From Paragonimus westermani (lineage: Eukaryota > Platyhelminthes > Trematoda > Plagiorchiida > Troglotrematidae), in contig QNGE01003589.1 of assembly GCA_008508345.1 (NCBI GenBank), forward strand, positions 16,550 through 80,549: a stretch of DNA of 64,000 nucleotides, read 5' to 3'. The position numbers and the translations under genes were made by a program. Shown piece after piece: positions 9,382-21,300 of the stretch. The notes beneath the pieces are model-generated. The model did no database searches and was not told the origin of the DNA. It was given only the letters and a program-made list of their open reading frames with translations. Position 1 is the stretch's first letter. Each line of letters opens with the position of its first letter.

Positions 9382-12300
9382 GTAAGTTTTCGTACACTCT
9401 GCGCCTCCGATGAAAAAATTCAGACGTTAATTCACAGGCACCTTCAGGAAATGAAACTACGACTGTGTCGCCAGCACCTTTGATCCCAGTATATTACGTG
9501 AAGAACGGTACAAACGTATGCCTTTTAGTACAGATGAACATCAAACTCGATATTTCATACTTTAACAAGGTTGGTTCTTGTCCTCCATATCCGTTTGCCT
9601 CGACGTCCGGGATTATTATACGCTTCGTTTTTCTTGTCTCGTTATATTGTCATTTCTCAAGGTTCAAGTTGCTCCGCTGATTAAGTACTTCAAGTGGAGG
9701 AATAGTTAGTCTATCTGCATTGCATTCGATGTCAGATATAGTCACGTGATTGTGGTCTGTAAGCTTAGTAAATTGCACAGTGTATGAGGTCCTCCATGTT
9801 CCTGCAAACTTAGTGACTGAATATCGAATACAGCTATCTATTAACTCCCTAGCATTGCTTAATCTATATAGTGTATTCAGTTATGCCCAGTTATAGTCTA
9901 GTCCAGTGACTATTTTTCAAAACCATGAGGTGCTCTTTCGCTTATTCTGCACATCTTGGGTTATTAGAAGGTCTCTTAGGACTTGCATCGAAGGGAGCGA
10001 CGTGTGGAATATTGATTGGTGTGCAACCGTCCGGAGCAGTGCACGTTGTTCCGGCCTGTAGTGGACAGGTGGGTATGCGCTCGACCCTCGTTCACTAACA
10101 ATTTTAAACGCCTTTCCTGAAGAGCAGCCGAAACGTAGTCTCATCAGGCGTCGAACTGAAAGAACGCTTTAGGGTTTGGAAACAAACCCGGCAGAAAGTA
10201 ACCTTCCTTGCTAGGTATATTTGAACCAAGAATCTGGTTTTCCGGTAACACTGTGTTGCCCTAAAAATTAGTTTATTATTTAACCACTGCGCGTTTGATG
10301 CTGGTAACAACCTTCTTTTAAATCAGTGGACAAATGTAACCAATGTAGATTTTCAGTCTTTCTGTCGTTGTTGGTAGTGCTTTCTAACCGAACTCAGGAT
10401 AATAAATTGAACTAGAATCTGATGATTGTAGTGATCAGGACACTTCCTCTGGTCCATATCGTTGAGGTCAACTGTGACGTTTTCTGTTTTATTTGCTTCG
10501 CTGTTAACATTAGAACATAATGGGCACCCAACACACTATTTCCTCTCGTGGATTGTTCTGATCACGGTTTGGATTAACCCCGGGTAGGGCTCAAATTCGG
10601 AGCAGCATTGAAGATGTAAGCAATTTCGCTGTGACTAACCGCTATACCTGTCGTTTTTTCCCGCAGCGATTACTTTCCACTTTCTTTATTTCCCGCGTTT
10701 TCGGCTGTAGGCGTGCAGTTACCTCACCGTGGTTCACAAGCTGTCGATAAGTGAATTTAGCCACTTGAAACACGCAAATTGTCACACACACGGGATGTGC
10801 TATTCTCCTGTAGATGCCCAGATAACCGTTCACTTCTGACTCAGCTCACCCGTTCTGTCACGAAAGTGCAATTTTATTGTGGTGCTAGGTCACGAAGTGC
10901 GCACGCATGAATCGCGAGCTGTGAGCTATCACGAAGGCATAGCACAGAGTAAATCGGAGGTCGCCAATTAGTATCATACGACGGCAGCAAGGTGCGCTTA
11001 CAGGGCCAGTCGTATAAGCTGCCTGTAGATAGGTTCATTTTTTGTTGTGGAGCGTATGTCAAGTTTTCCAGAAATGTGCGTCATTGAATGCGGTTACGTA
11101 CCATATTCGACAGTCTAACCATGGGTGTCCCTAATCGTATGCCCCTAACCTGAAGTACGCTTTTGGTCTATAAAGGCATACGAAGCACGCTTATTGGGCG
11201 TCAACATTTCTGACAAGAAACCGCATGGGATGGGGAATTTGCTATCTGACTGCTGTGTGCGAAAATCTGTTGACTAACAACCTCCTTGTTTACAACGGGA
11301 TTCCACTGTGAGCAATCGACGAATAATCGGTGATCACCCGTTAAAATAGATGGGGTTTCTTAACCATAAAGCGGAACAGAAGGAGTGGATACGAATTATA
11401 CCCGCAGGTTAACCGGTATTTCTAACCCTTGAAACACCGTTGCCGGTAAATTCACTAACACTTCGGTCGATATTCGCAAGTGCTCAGATGGACGATTATT
11501 CCCTGTTTGTAGCGTGTCAGCATCAATCTTGGGCGCAAGCGTAATTGTCAGTACCGTTTGCTTTTAAGAATAAACACATTTTTTGTAGTTAACCTGGTTT
11601 GTGCATTTTGGGCCGCATGCGAGTCGTTTCGGACCTAAACAGTCGTTTGTACAATGCAGCTAACGGAATTTGTCACCTGAATCTTACAGTAATGTTTGCC
11701 TTCAATGCTATTTCTAGGATATCATCCACAGCAAGGTTAAAGTGAAACGGTTGTAGTGCGCAATCTTGGAGGGCACCTCTAGTGATCGAAAATAAGTGTG
11801 TCCTGTAGTTTTACACCTCACTTGGTGTGTCCGTGTAATTCTTGAGTTAACTTAACGTGTTCGTTGTGCATACCCTCCTTCAGGAGACCAAACCAGAAAA
11901 CATAATGGAACGCCCCGTGGATGTATGAGAAGCGGCACGTGTTTCCATTGTCACCATCACAATTCTGATGCTTGGTGCAAACATCAGGGACCACTATTCA
12001 TTTTATTCTCCAGAGGCGAAAGTAGTATTGAATGAGTTAAATTGTTTAGAACCTTGTATGTCGCAGGAATAAGACGTAATCCACATTAATGAATGCAGAC
12101 ATCAACGGATTCCTTTCAAAAATTGCAGTAGATTCTTAGCACCACATTTCACCAACAAAGTGAATAATAGGATGGAATGTAGCCTAGGCTGCCACCTTGA
12201 CGTGGTGGTCAAGTTTGTGCACTCCATCGATTCAGAGCGCTGTGTTTGCTGGGGTTTCAAACTAGTAAAAAGGGAGTAGTCGGGCGGGTTGTTACATACT

Positions 12301-15300
12301 GGGTTATTTCCCCCATTACCGACGGCGTTGGTACGCCTTGGCAGTAAGACGCTCCTACGTGTATACAACGGAACTTTTTCTACAGTTGAGGCACCGCCCT
12401 TTTCTGAGTAGGGAGAAAGAAGTTAGCAATGCAATCCTCAGCAAAGAACAATCTGATTGTCCACGATTGTTTGTATTCCGTTGTATCTTATACAACACTG
12501 TCGAGACAATTCCATTATCGTAGCAATGCTCATTATGACTTGAAACATCCACTGTGCACAGCACTGATCAGCGTCGAGCACCAGTGCCTCATTCACGGCA
12601 CATTCGTAATAGGTCAAAACCATATTACCAGGTTAGTTAGACTTTTGAATCATTGTGGCCTCTGGTAGTGTCCTCCAAGCAACCCCCCCTCCTGCTGTCT
12701 TACAGGTCAGACTTGAGGCCGAGATCAAAGGCGGGGTTCTCGAGTTAACCCTTTTTGTGACATGAACGATCAGGAAGTAACAGAGGTTATCACTGCACCG
12801 ACAGACCAGTCTACTCATTTTCACCCTCCATGCGCTTATACTTTCTTTCATCTAGCTAGGACAACTGGTGAACCCTTTTACTGCACACACTCCGAGAAAT
12901 GGGTCACCAAACAGCTGTGAACAACACTGGTTTATGGAGCTGGATGTGCTTCACTGGGTCCCATTGAATGGTCGTCTGTCCGTCGTCACACTGAACACTC
13001 CGGTCAAAATCAGTTGGCACAGACCTAGAAGACGTTCATTTATCATATCTGTACACTCCCACACAGTAGGATCATGTGCTGTCAAAAACGCCTTCTACGA
13101 TGACCTCTTGGATATTCCGAAACAAGCTGAACTGTCGGATTTCATTGCTCGTTGGTGACATGGACGTACAAATTAATCGTCGTACTGCAGTGAGAAAACG
13201 GCTATCCGGTGTGTTTGATGTCCGGGCAGGACACACTGACAATGACATTCGGTTATTATAGTTATGCGGTTCTCAAAGACTATATGGAGAGTTGCTCATC
13301 CCAGCTCGAATGTTGACGGGGCGTCACATCGCTACCATTCCCCACGTAAATTGATCAGATCGCCCTCAGCTATCGGGGGCGTCGCCTCATTAACGATAGT
13401 CTTTCGTTTTAGAGTAACCACTGACTCATCACGCCATTGTTCGTGCCTGCTTCGTTTTGTTGTTTTTCTCCGGACTTGTCTTCCCGCAGACATGAAGCAC
13501 GCCAGTGGGAAACTGAACGACGAGGGTATACAAAATGCCTGTCGGACAGTGCTGACAACTAAACTGTCCTGGTCACTACAATGGCTTGCTCCAAACGAGC
13601 ACTAGCTAGAGATCTCAACAGCTGCACGCACCACTTGATGAATGATCTATTACAAAGGAGCACTGTAGATACGTTAGAAGTGGATTTTTACTAGTTCATC
13701 AGAACCTATGGACAAAGCTAGGCTCTGCATACGATAAAGACCTTGATCTGAAACGGTGAATTTGCGTAAGGGTCGTGAGGTTTAGTTCTCTGAGAAAGCC
13801 GAATAGACTGCTAGGGCATATTCATCGCCGAACAGCACTCTCACTGACTGTCGGCAAGGTGTTAGTGAGACTGTGTGAGTGTCTTGCAGTGACTTGATAG
13901 GTGGAGCAGACACTGCGAAATAGTTTAAGTGGTCTGAGCCAGTTGATTCAACTGTGAATGATGGGAGTTGTGTGAGTGATCATGGCGTTCCCGATAATCG
14001 TCTTTTAGAAACCCAAGTGGCCCTGTAGTCTAATTTCATGAAACCTAGTAAACTCAACAGTCTGGACATTCTTTCTCTAGCTCTTTTAAGGATGCCGGCC
14101 ACAGGTTGTTGACCCCACTGCTCATTCCTCCTTTCATATGAAATTTTGATGAGGTGCCCCGTAGATGTCTGTCAACATTCTCACTTCCAAAATAGTTACT
14201 AGGTATCATGTGACAAACAAAGAGTTGTCGGCTTTGTCTCTTTTATATTCAAGTTGCTCACGGGTCTGATATTGCGCGGTTTGTGAAACAGAGGACCAGA
14301 TAAGGGAAACGGACAGGTTTCCGTTATCGTCTTGAGTGTGTCGATCTTATTTCTATCTTGCGACATACTGAAGTATTGGCACTGCTTCTTTGGCTAACGG
14401 TCGTAACATTGTTGAACGCGAAGACTGCCTTAAGCTCGGATTCCCGACACGCCTGCTTAACGCATAAGTCCGAACGGGCCGTATTGATTCATTGAAACTG
14501 TCGTGTACCTTCCCTAACTACAATGTGCGTATTTATTGACGGCTTTCTCTAGCATCCTTCACATCAAGTGGCGTACGACAGGGGTGTCCGATATCCTCTT
14601 CCCCTTCAGCTGTAATGAACGGTATTCTGAAAAGGGTAGTGTGTTTCCGAGGATTTCTGGGTGGAGCTTCTGCCAGGTAAGCTGACTGGTAGTGAGTATG
14701 CAGACGATATTGTTTTAGTTCTTCATCGGAGAATATGTAGATCACGTAAACGGACTAAATGCTGTGGTTGGCTTTTATAGTTTACGCTGTTCATCTCCAC
14801 AATGTAAATTATTGTTACAAAATTAGGTCAACATTGACCCCGTCTGTGGTTGTTGCTGACAAGTCCCATGAAACCGTTGAACGTGTAAGTAGTACCATCT
14901 CATCTGCTTGTTACGTTATTGACGAGATGTTCATGAGGATATTGGAAACCTGCGGCACACTCACTAGCTTCCTTCAATTTTGGCTCCCCGAAACTGTATA
15001 CTTTTCCATTGAAGGCAGGGTTTATAATGCATGCTTGCGTTCAGTTCTGCTCCCTGGATAATGGACCTGGTCCATTCGTTCGGAAAGTACGTATGTATTC
15101 GCGGTATTGAATTGTGGTTGCCTCCACCGGTTGGACTACCTAAAGTTGGCTGGCTCTTTGAGTAACGCGACAGTCCATCGGTGTATTTGGAGGGTTTACG
15201 TGTTCGAGACCGACGACCGAGGTGTTGAAAATGCGCATTCTTCGCTGGTTGTGTCACGCGAATCCAGTGGGCGTGGTGTTGAGCTTCTTCCTGGCGCTAG

Positions 15301-18300
15301 ATTGACCGATCTGGAGTACGCGGACGACATTGTCTTGCTTATCCCCTCTGCCTAAGATATGCAGACCATGCTGAACAAGGTGAGTGACCGGGCTGGTCTG
15401 TATGGAATGCGCTTCGCACCTTCAAAGTGCAAAGTGCTGCTTCAAGACTGGGGCATTCCCACCCCTACTTTATTGCAGGTAATCCGCTTGACACTGTAGA
15501 CAGTTTCACATACTTGGGTAGCACTATCTCGTCAGCCTGTACTATTGCTGACGAGGATAGCAAACGCACGAGTTGCCTTTGCTAAGCTGCGTCATCTGTG
15601 GCGTCGCAAAGACGTTCGGTTGTCGCTGAAAGGAAGGGTATATAACGCCCGTGTGCGTTCGGAAACGTGGCCTGTTCACAAGGAAGATATCAACAGGCTT
15701 GCTGTGTTTCACCATCATTGTCTCCGCCACTTGTCTCACATTAAGTGAACTGATCGCGTGAGCAACGTGGCAGTTCGCCGGCGCGTATTCTGGAACGCTT
15801 GAGATGCGCGATCAATTGGTCAACTAATTACGTTGCTGATGAGTAGCCGGGGATTTGGTTTATTTTCAAGTTGAGCATCACTCACATTTGATCGCAGCGT
15901 TCGCATTCAGATAGACTATGCAGCCATCCTCTTTCGAAAAGAAACACTAGACTCGAGTTTCGCTCTCATTAGAGCTCGTCAGTAGTGCATATCCTTGCCA
16001 CGGCCGGGATTTGAACTCCGGACATTCCAATCATGAGGCAACCGTGTTAACCACTGCGCCATTGACCTCACNATTGAGCAAAGTGGGCAGGCATCGCCTG
16101 CCTGGATGGGGTCCTCGTGATCACTCAAATCGCTGGTTAGATACGCTATCCGAGATGGCGGTGTGTCGAAGTCAATGGCGTACCTGTATCCATACCATTT
16201 ATAGTTCTTCCGCCTCGTCCTCTTTTAGTATTTGTCGACCTTAGTAACGTTTTCTTCTAGGATATTCCACGTCACTGTTGAGGAGAGCGGCGGCCCGAGC
16301 CACTACCTTTTGGTCAGCCTTATGGTTGCTATGATGATGATGATGATGATGATGATGGTCACGTACAGTGTAAATCGTCGAAGCGTCTACGGGACTGCAC
16401 ATGACCAAATGTCCAGTTGTTTACTTCATCATACTACACATACGTAGGTAGTTTAATGTAGGAGTCGTTGCATACCCACCTGCTCAGTCTCAAGCTTCAA
16501 GAAACTGGGAAATCGGTTGACTACTAGCACAGTTAACTCTAGGTAGCGATTAGGGTTCTCAAACGAATCCTTTCACTAAAAAGCCTATACCACAAGGCAG
16601 GGGGCGAATGGCAGTTTTTTTCGTTCACTCAGATAGAAATGTTAACCCGTCAGTAGTTTTTTGTTATAGAGATTTCTAAATAAGCTGATATCTGGAGCCT
16701 ACCACTTTTCATGACGGTCTGGTTATTTTAGCACTTACGGCTGTCTTCTTAAACAGGTCTCCAACCAAAGGAGAGAAGTCAATGTTCGTGAAGGATTGAC
16801 TGGTTCACGACGTTGCAGTTGAACATGCAGTCGCTAGAAATAAGCCAAGGTTGTACTAATTGCATCGAGCTGTGAATTATGCGTCGTTCCGTGGTGTCCA
16901 TTGCGGAGGTTGATTGGCTTGTCTAACAGTCATGGTCATCTTATTAAATTATCTGAGGGCATGGACAGGCGAATGTAGGGCGTAACTCCCATCTTTCGAA
17001 CTGTCTGTCTAGCGTTTTATACCATAGGCTTTCAGCTACCAAAGAAAATTAATATATTTTGTAAATAAAGGTAGAGCGGATGTTATGAAAGTGCAGTATA
17101 TTCGTCACAGACTTCACCGGTTTCGATTCTGTGCCATACCCGACAATGCCTTCAGGCATTGACGTTTCAGTTCTTTTGGTCTCCAACTGGGAGGACTTGT
17201 TGAGTCAGCGTAGGCAAGTTTGAACAACAGTCGTTTCGTCGCCTAGTGCCCGCTGCGCTTCTTTCTCTAACTGATCTCAGTCTCTTTTAACACGCAATGA
17301 GGTAGCATATAGTTCCTGTCTGAATCAACGAAATAAGTTACGACAGATAGTGTTATATATATATATTCGAATTATTGTCCTTTAACACCCATCCTCTAAC
17401 TGTGTTTACTCGTACGCTGGCAATCGTGCATAGATGGCCACTGTAGAAATATAGAAAACAGGAGGACATCTTTTGTTTGAATGGTATGGGTTTCACAGTG
17501 GATAGACCCATTTCCTTCAGTCACTACAACTGGCTCAGTTGACAACCGTCTGTCTGATTTTTGAAGCAAAACTGTCGGTCATTTCACACCTACTTCTACT
17601 TAGAGCTCGGTTTTTTTTCGTTCGCCTTGACATTACTCTCAGTACTTCCTTCCACTCCCTTTTTTGTTGATAGGGTTTACTGTTTCCTTCATGATTGAAT
17701 GACGATCTAGCATCCATACGAACTGCTGACATGCTGATGTCTCCGATAACACTAGCGACTCAAATAGACTCTGGCATGCCACCAGCTAGGATGAGCATAA
17801 ACACAAACCGCTACCGATTCTGAACTTGCACTTTTTAGGAGCAAAACACGTCCCGTACAGGAAAGCTGATCTAGCTAGCGCGTTTAACGAATTTTGAACT
17901 GTTTATGAGTTTTCATAACAATGCTATCAAAACTATCCATACCATAAAGTTATCACTTGGGAAACGTTTGGCGGTGCAAAGGTATTAACCTCTCAGTTTC
18001 ATTTAGGATATCCACGGTAATGGTCGGTGATCTTGCTGAGCGCTGCAAGTCCCGTCGGCCTTTAATCGCTTTGCTGTCCACCTATAAAAAGCTTATCTGA
18101 GGTTACATCTTAGGCGAACACACCTGTCCCGTGGAGACCAAGCGAATGAATAGTCCTATGGGGGAAATCAGATGTATAATGTCAGTAATGACGCTTGTTT
18201 CCGGTTGTTGTGCCAAATTCGTGATGTTTACCTTGGGAGAAATTCAAGACAACGTCTTAAACTGCCTTGTCTTTTGAAGTAGAGAAAGTTTACAAGAGAT

Positions 18301-21300
18301 CATAGTGGTTGTTATTTTGGACGCGGTAGAAGTCAAACCTAATCTTCAATGATTCGTACATACACGACGAAATGTGAATGGAAGCGACCGTGCCCTAGAT
18401 CTCGAGAACAAGTTCCTGGAATCTTATCTCGCCAACAGCGTCACTTGTCTGCTGATTAAGCACCAGGTCGACAAAGATACGTTGGAGGTCTTCTGGATCG
18501 GTGACTTCGTGGCACTTGAAGCACCTAACTGACTTATGCTTCAGAGAATGGGACAAAAGTTACCTCTCATGGGGTACGAGAATATTCTATATTTACGTTG
18601 GTAACCAGTTTCACAATTGGGAGTGCTGTGCCTGGTGTTGTGTGACTTCAGCTAAGTTTTATATTGGGTCGCCGTTTCCTATTCAAATCGCCCCGCTGAC
18701 ATCGAAATTTTTGGTACTTGTGGTTTGAGTATACTTGAAGAGTTCCTGATTATCGGTGAAGACAGTCGCTGCTGTTTCTCAAATGCGATGAGTCTAACAG
18801 GCTCCCTCGTCATTCGTTTAGCTTTCGAAAGTTCTGTCCACAGTCAGTTGCTATCAGCCTTTTTCTCGCTGCTCATTGTTTCGCTGTCTAGTTTCTAGGG
18901 TCTGGTGCATAGTCAAGAAAAGCTAGATAAATACAGTTACGCTCATTCTCCATTTGGTCTCATGAATTTGCGATTACTAGTAGTTGGCGTCGTGGACACG
19001 ATAAGCCCCAACTTAGCGGCCCGCGCGTGGCATTACTTATCCAACATTTCCGGGTATACAGCTGTCACAACCTTAGTGGACACCATCACCTAAACAGTGT
19101 GTATCTGTAGGGCACTTCCTACCTAGCCGATTTTCATTCACTCCCGGAATTGCACATTTGAATCATCAGCACTTCACGATGTCCGGTGATTTCGCTTTGC
19201 GGAAAGAGATGTGAAGTTGCCTGTGTTTATAACATCCAGGTTGTTACGCTTTTATATGTAACTCATCTAATATATGCAACCCTTGGGTTTTGCTATACAT
19301 TTGTTATGAACTCACGTGGAATTCTTTGTTTTTAGCTCAGTAGATTATTCTGTGCATTTAACTATTTATGTAAAGCGTACTTTTCCATTGTTCGTCTCAA
19401 ACGTTTTCTGCATTGCGATAAAATTTAATGCAGATATTTTTGGGGGGACGTTAGCCCACTGCTAAGCTTATATTAGAAAATTGATTGGGGTAGCTGTTTT
19501 GGGAATTCTCACAAAAAAGTTCTTGTGTACGCTTTTTTTATGCTAGCAAGGAGTGCAACAAAAGAGTTTATTTTATATCAATTCAACGACCACAAACCTC
19601 AATCTGTCGTTTACCGGCGCTTGTGGAACTACCGCACAATCTCTTAAACTTTGGTGGTGGCCAGAGGACTCAACGGTTTCGTGGAACTTGAATTTTGGGT
19701 TCAAAAACCTTTCAACTGGGCATTTCCGCTTGGAGCTTGTGGAGTTCAACTATACATTGACGGAACGTTTGTTTCCCGACTCAAACGATACGAGTGAGAT
19801 TTCCTTACTGAGTGTGCTGTGAATTTTTAAATAAAGCTCATGTGCAAATGAGCATCAGTGTGTCCCAATTGTAACTTTCTTGGTTCCAGCTATTCCAGTG
19901 GGGTGACCTGGCCTTATTTTGTCTGTCCCTCTAGCGTCCATTCGTCTGATTTACTGTTCCGTGTGTTCATCTTAACCGACATACCACATGCACGGCGTAC
20001 TACTCCTGGGCATACTAGCCTTGTCAGTTTGTTTATACTTACTGTTGTCTGATGCCTTGGTTTTCTGGATTGATATCTCCAGCCCTAATGCTGTTTTCGT
20101 AGTTGTCTTTCTGGCAGGGATGCAGCATGGGCGGACGCACATGCGCAATGTCTCATTCCAACCAATAAGGCAATTGCAAGCCCGGTTTAATGGCAATCGT
20201 CGTGCTTGTCGAAAGAAGTTATCGTGAGCCATTCATTTCGTTAATTCATTTATAACAGCTGTTAACCTGACTACAAGATAATGTGGCTCAAGCCACCGTT
20301 CACCAAAACGCTGACTTGGAATGACCATGGAATTTTCTCAACAAAGGGATTGGAGATGCTCAAGTATTGGGGCGCTTTGCATTTCAAAGATGTGAAGTGC
20401 TTCCCACACAAACTAGCCCAGCCATTCACCTTATGCAGCACAAATCGCACGCAGGAAAATGTCATTCACATACTCTGCGTCTTTTAGTCTAAGTATCAGG
20501 ATGAGGCTCAACATCAGTGTCATTGAACTTCTGTAGCGTACTTTCCAGAATGTAGTCCATGACCAAATTGATCAAGGAGAAAATTGGATACCTCTGGCGA
20601 ACACCATTAGAGGTAGCAAAAATCGAAGAATGAACACCTGCAGAGTGAGTATAGATAACAGATTTACCTATTTCTCCCAAACTTCTTTGTGAAGGAGGCA
20701 ATTCCAGACAATAGAATAGTAGATGTTCACTAGGTGTGAGATGAAAACGACCGTCGACTATCTACAATGACGTTGATGCTTCACGACCCTTTACATGATG
20801 AAATTGTGGTCGGCACGCCATCGACGGAATCGGGGTCCTACCTGTTTTTCACGTGTCTGATTTTCCGTGGGTTTAGTAAGCCAACTCAAAGTGAGGCCAA
20901 TGACTAACGTGTACACGGTGGGTACTGGACTGACGTCTCTGGTTGGCATATTGCTCTTGGGATTCTTTATGCAAACTGGAATTACTGTTGAGAATCATCA
21001 TTCATGATGCGTATCTGCAGTTTCCAAAACCGTTTGAAGGATGCTTATCGCCTCTCACATGACCCTGTGTTCATCATCCTTGAAATAAGGAGAGGGAAAT
21101 CCGATGTAGGAACCATGATACGTTTCAATAACCCAAGCTCCAAGGCCATTTCTACTTCCAACAGAGGACTGCCCGGAATGCGGCAACTGGCCATTCGGAT
21201 CCCCTTGTCCGGCTGAGGCCAACTGGGTCTTTCTTCAAAATAGCTTTGTGCTATTCCCGGATAAAATGGCTCGCTCCATCCCTATTGGTTGTTGTATCAA

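Larger units (their letters stand above)
15836..16071 (-). mobile_element. tRNA-derived SINE with hammerhead ribozyme, inserted antisense in the RTE-like element
   Basis: On the minus strand the element starts with a tRNA-like head (15998-16067) and continues into a complete hammerhead ribozyme (15945-15987). It then has a tail that fades near 15836. Both flanks are C-terminal RTE sequence on the + strand (TDRVSNVAVRRRVF on one side, GRHRLPGWGPRD on the other), so it is an insertion. The layout (polymerase III head plus hammerhead) is that of the schistosome Sm-alpha family. I cannot define a target-site duplication. The left end is approximate, and part of the RTE-like protein (the LRWLGHVLRMP region) is missing at the insertion. 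Confidence 0.75.

Noticed and set aside
9917..10310. Overlapping minus-strand frames as an exon
   Set aside because: They overlap the hammerhead-like motif, show no family motif and lie inside the LAMP intron; probably chance.
15836..15842. CTGATGA on the + strand as a hammerhead core
   Set aside because: No stem II plus GAAA follows within a plausible distance. Other CTGATGA hits (for example near 22045, 24063, 31647 and 60682) fail in the same way.
15998..16067. A functional minus-strand tRNA gene
   Set aside because: A and B boxes are present, but stems are imperfect and the sequence runs directly into a hammerhead, so it is a SINE head.
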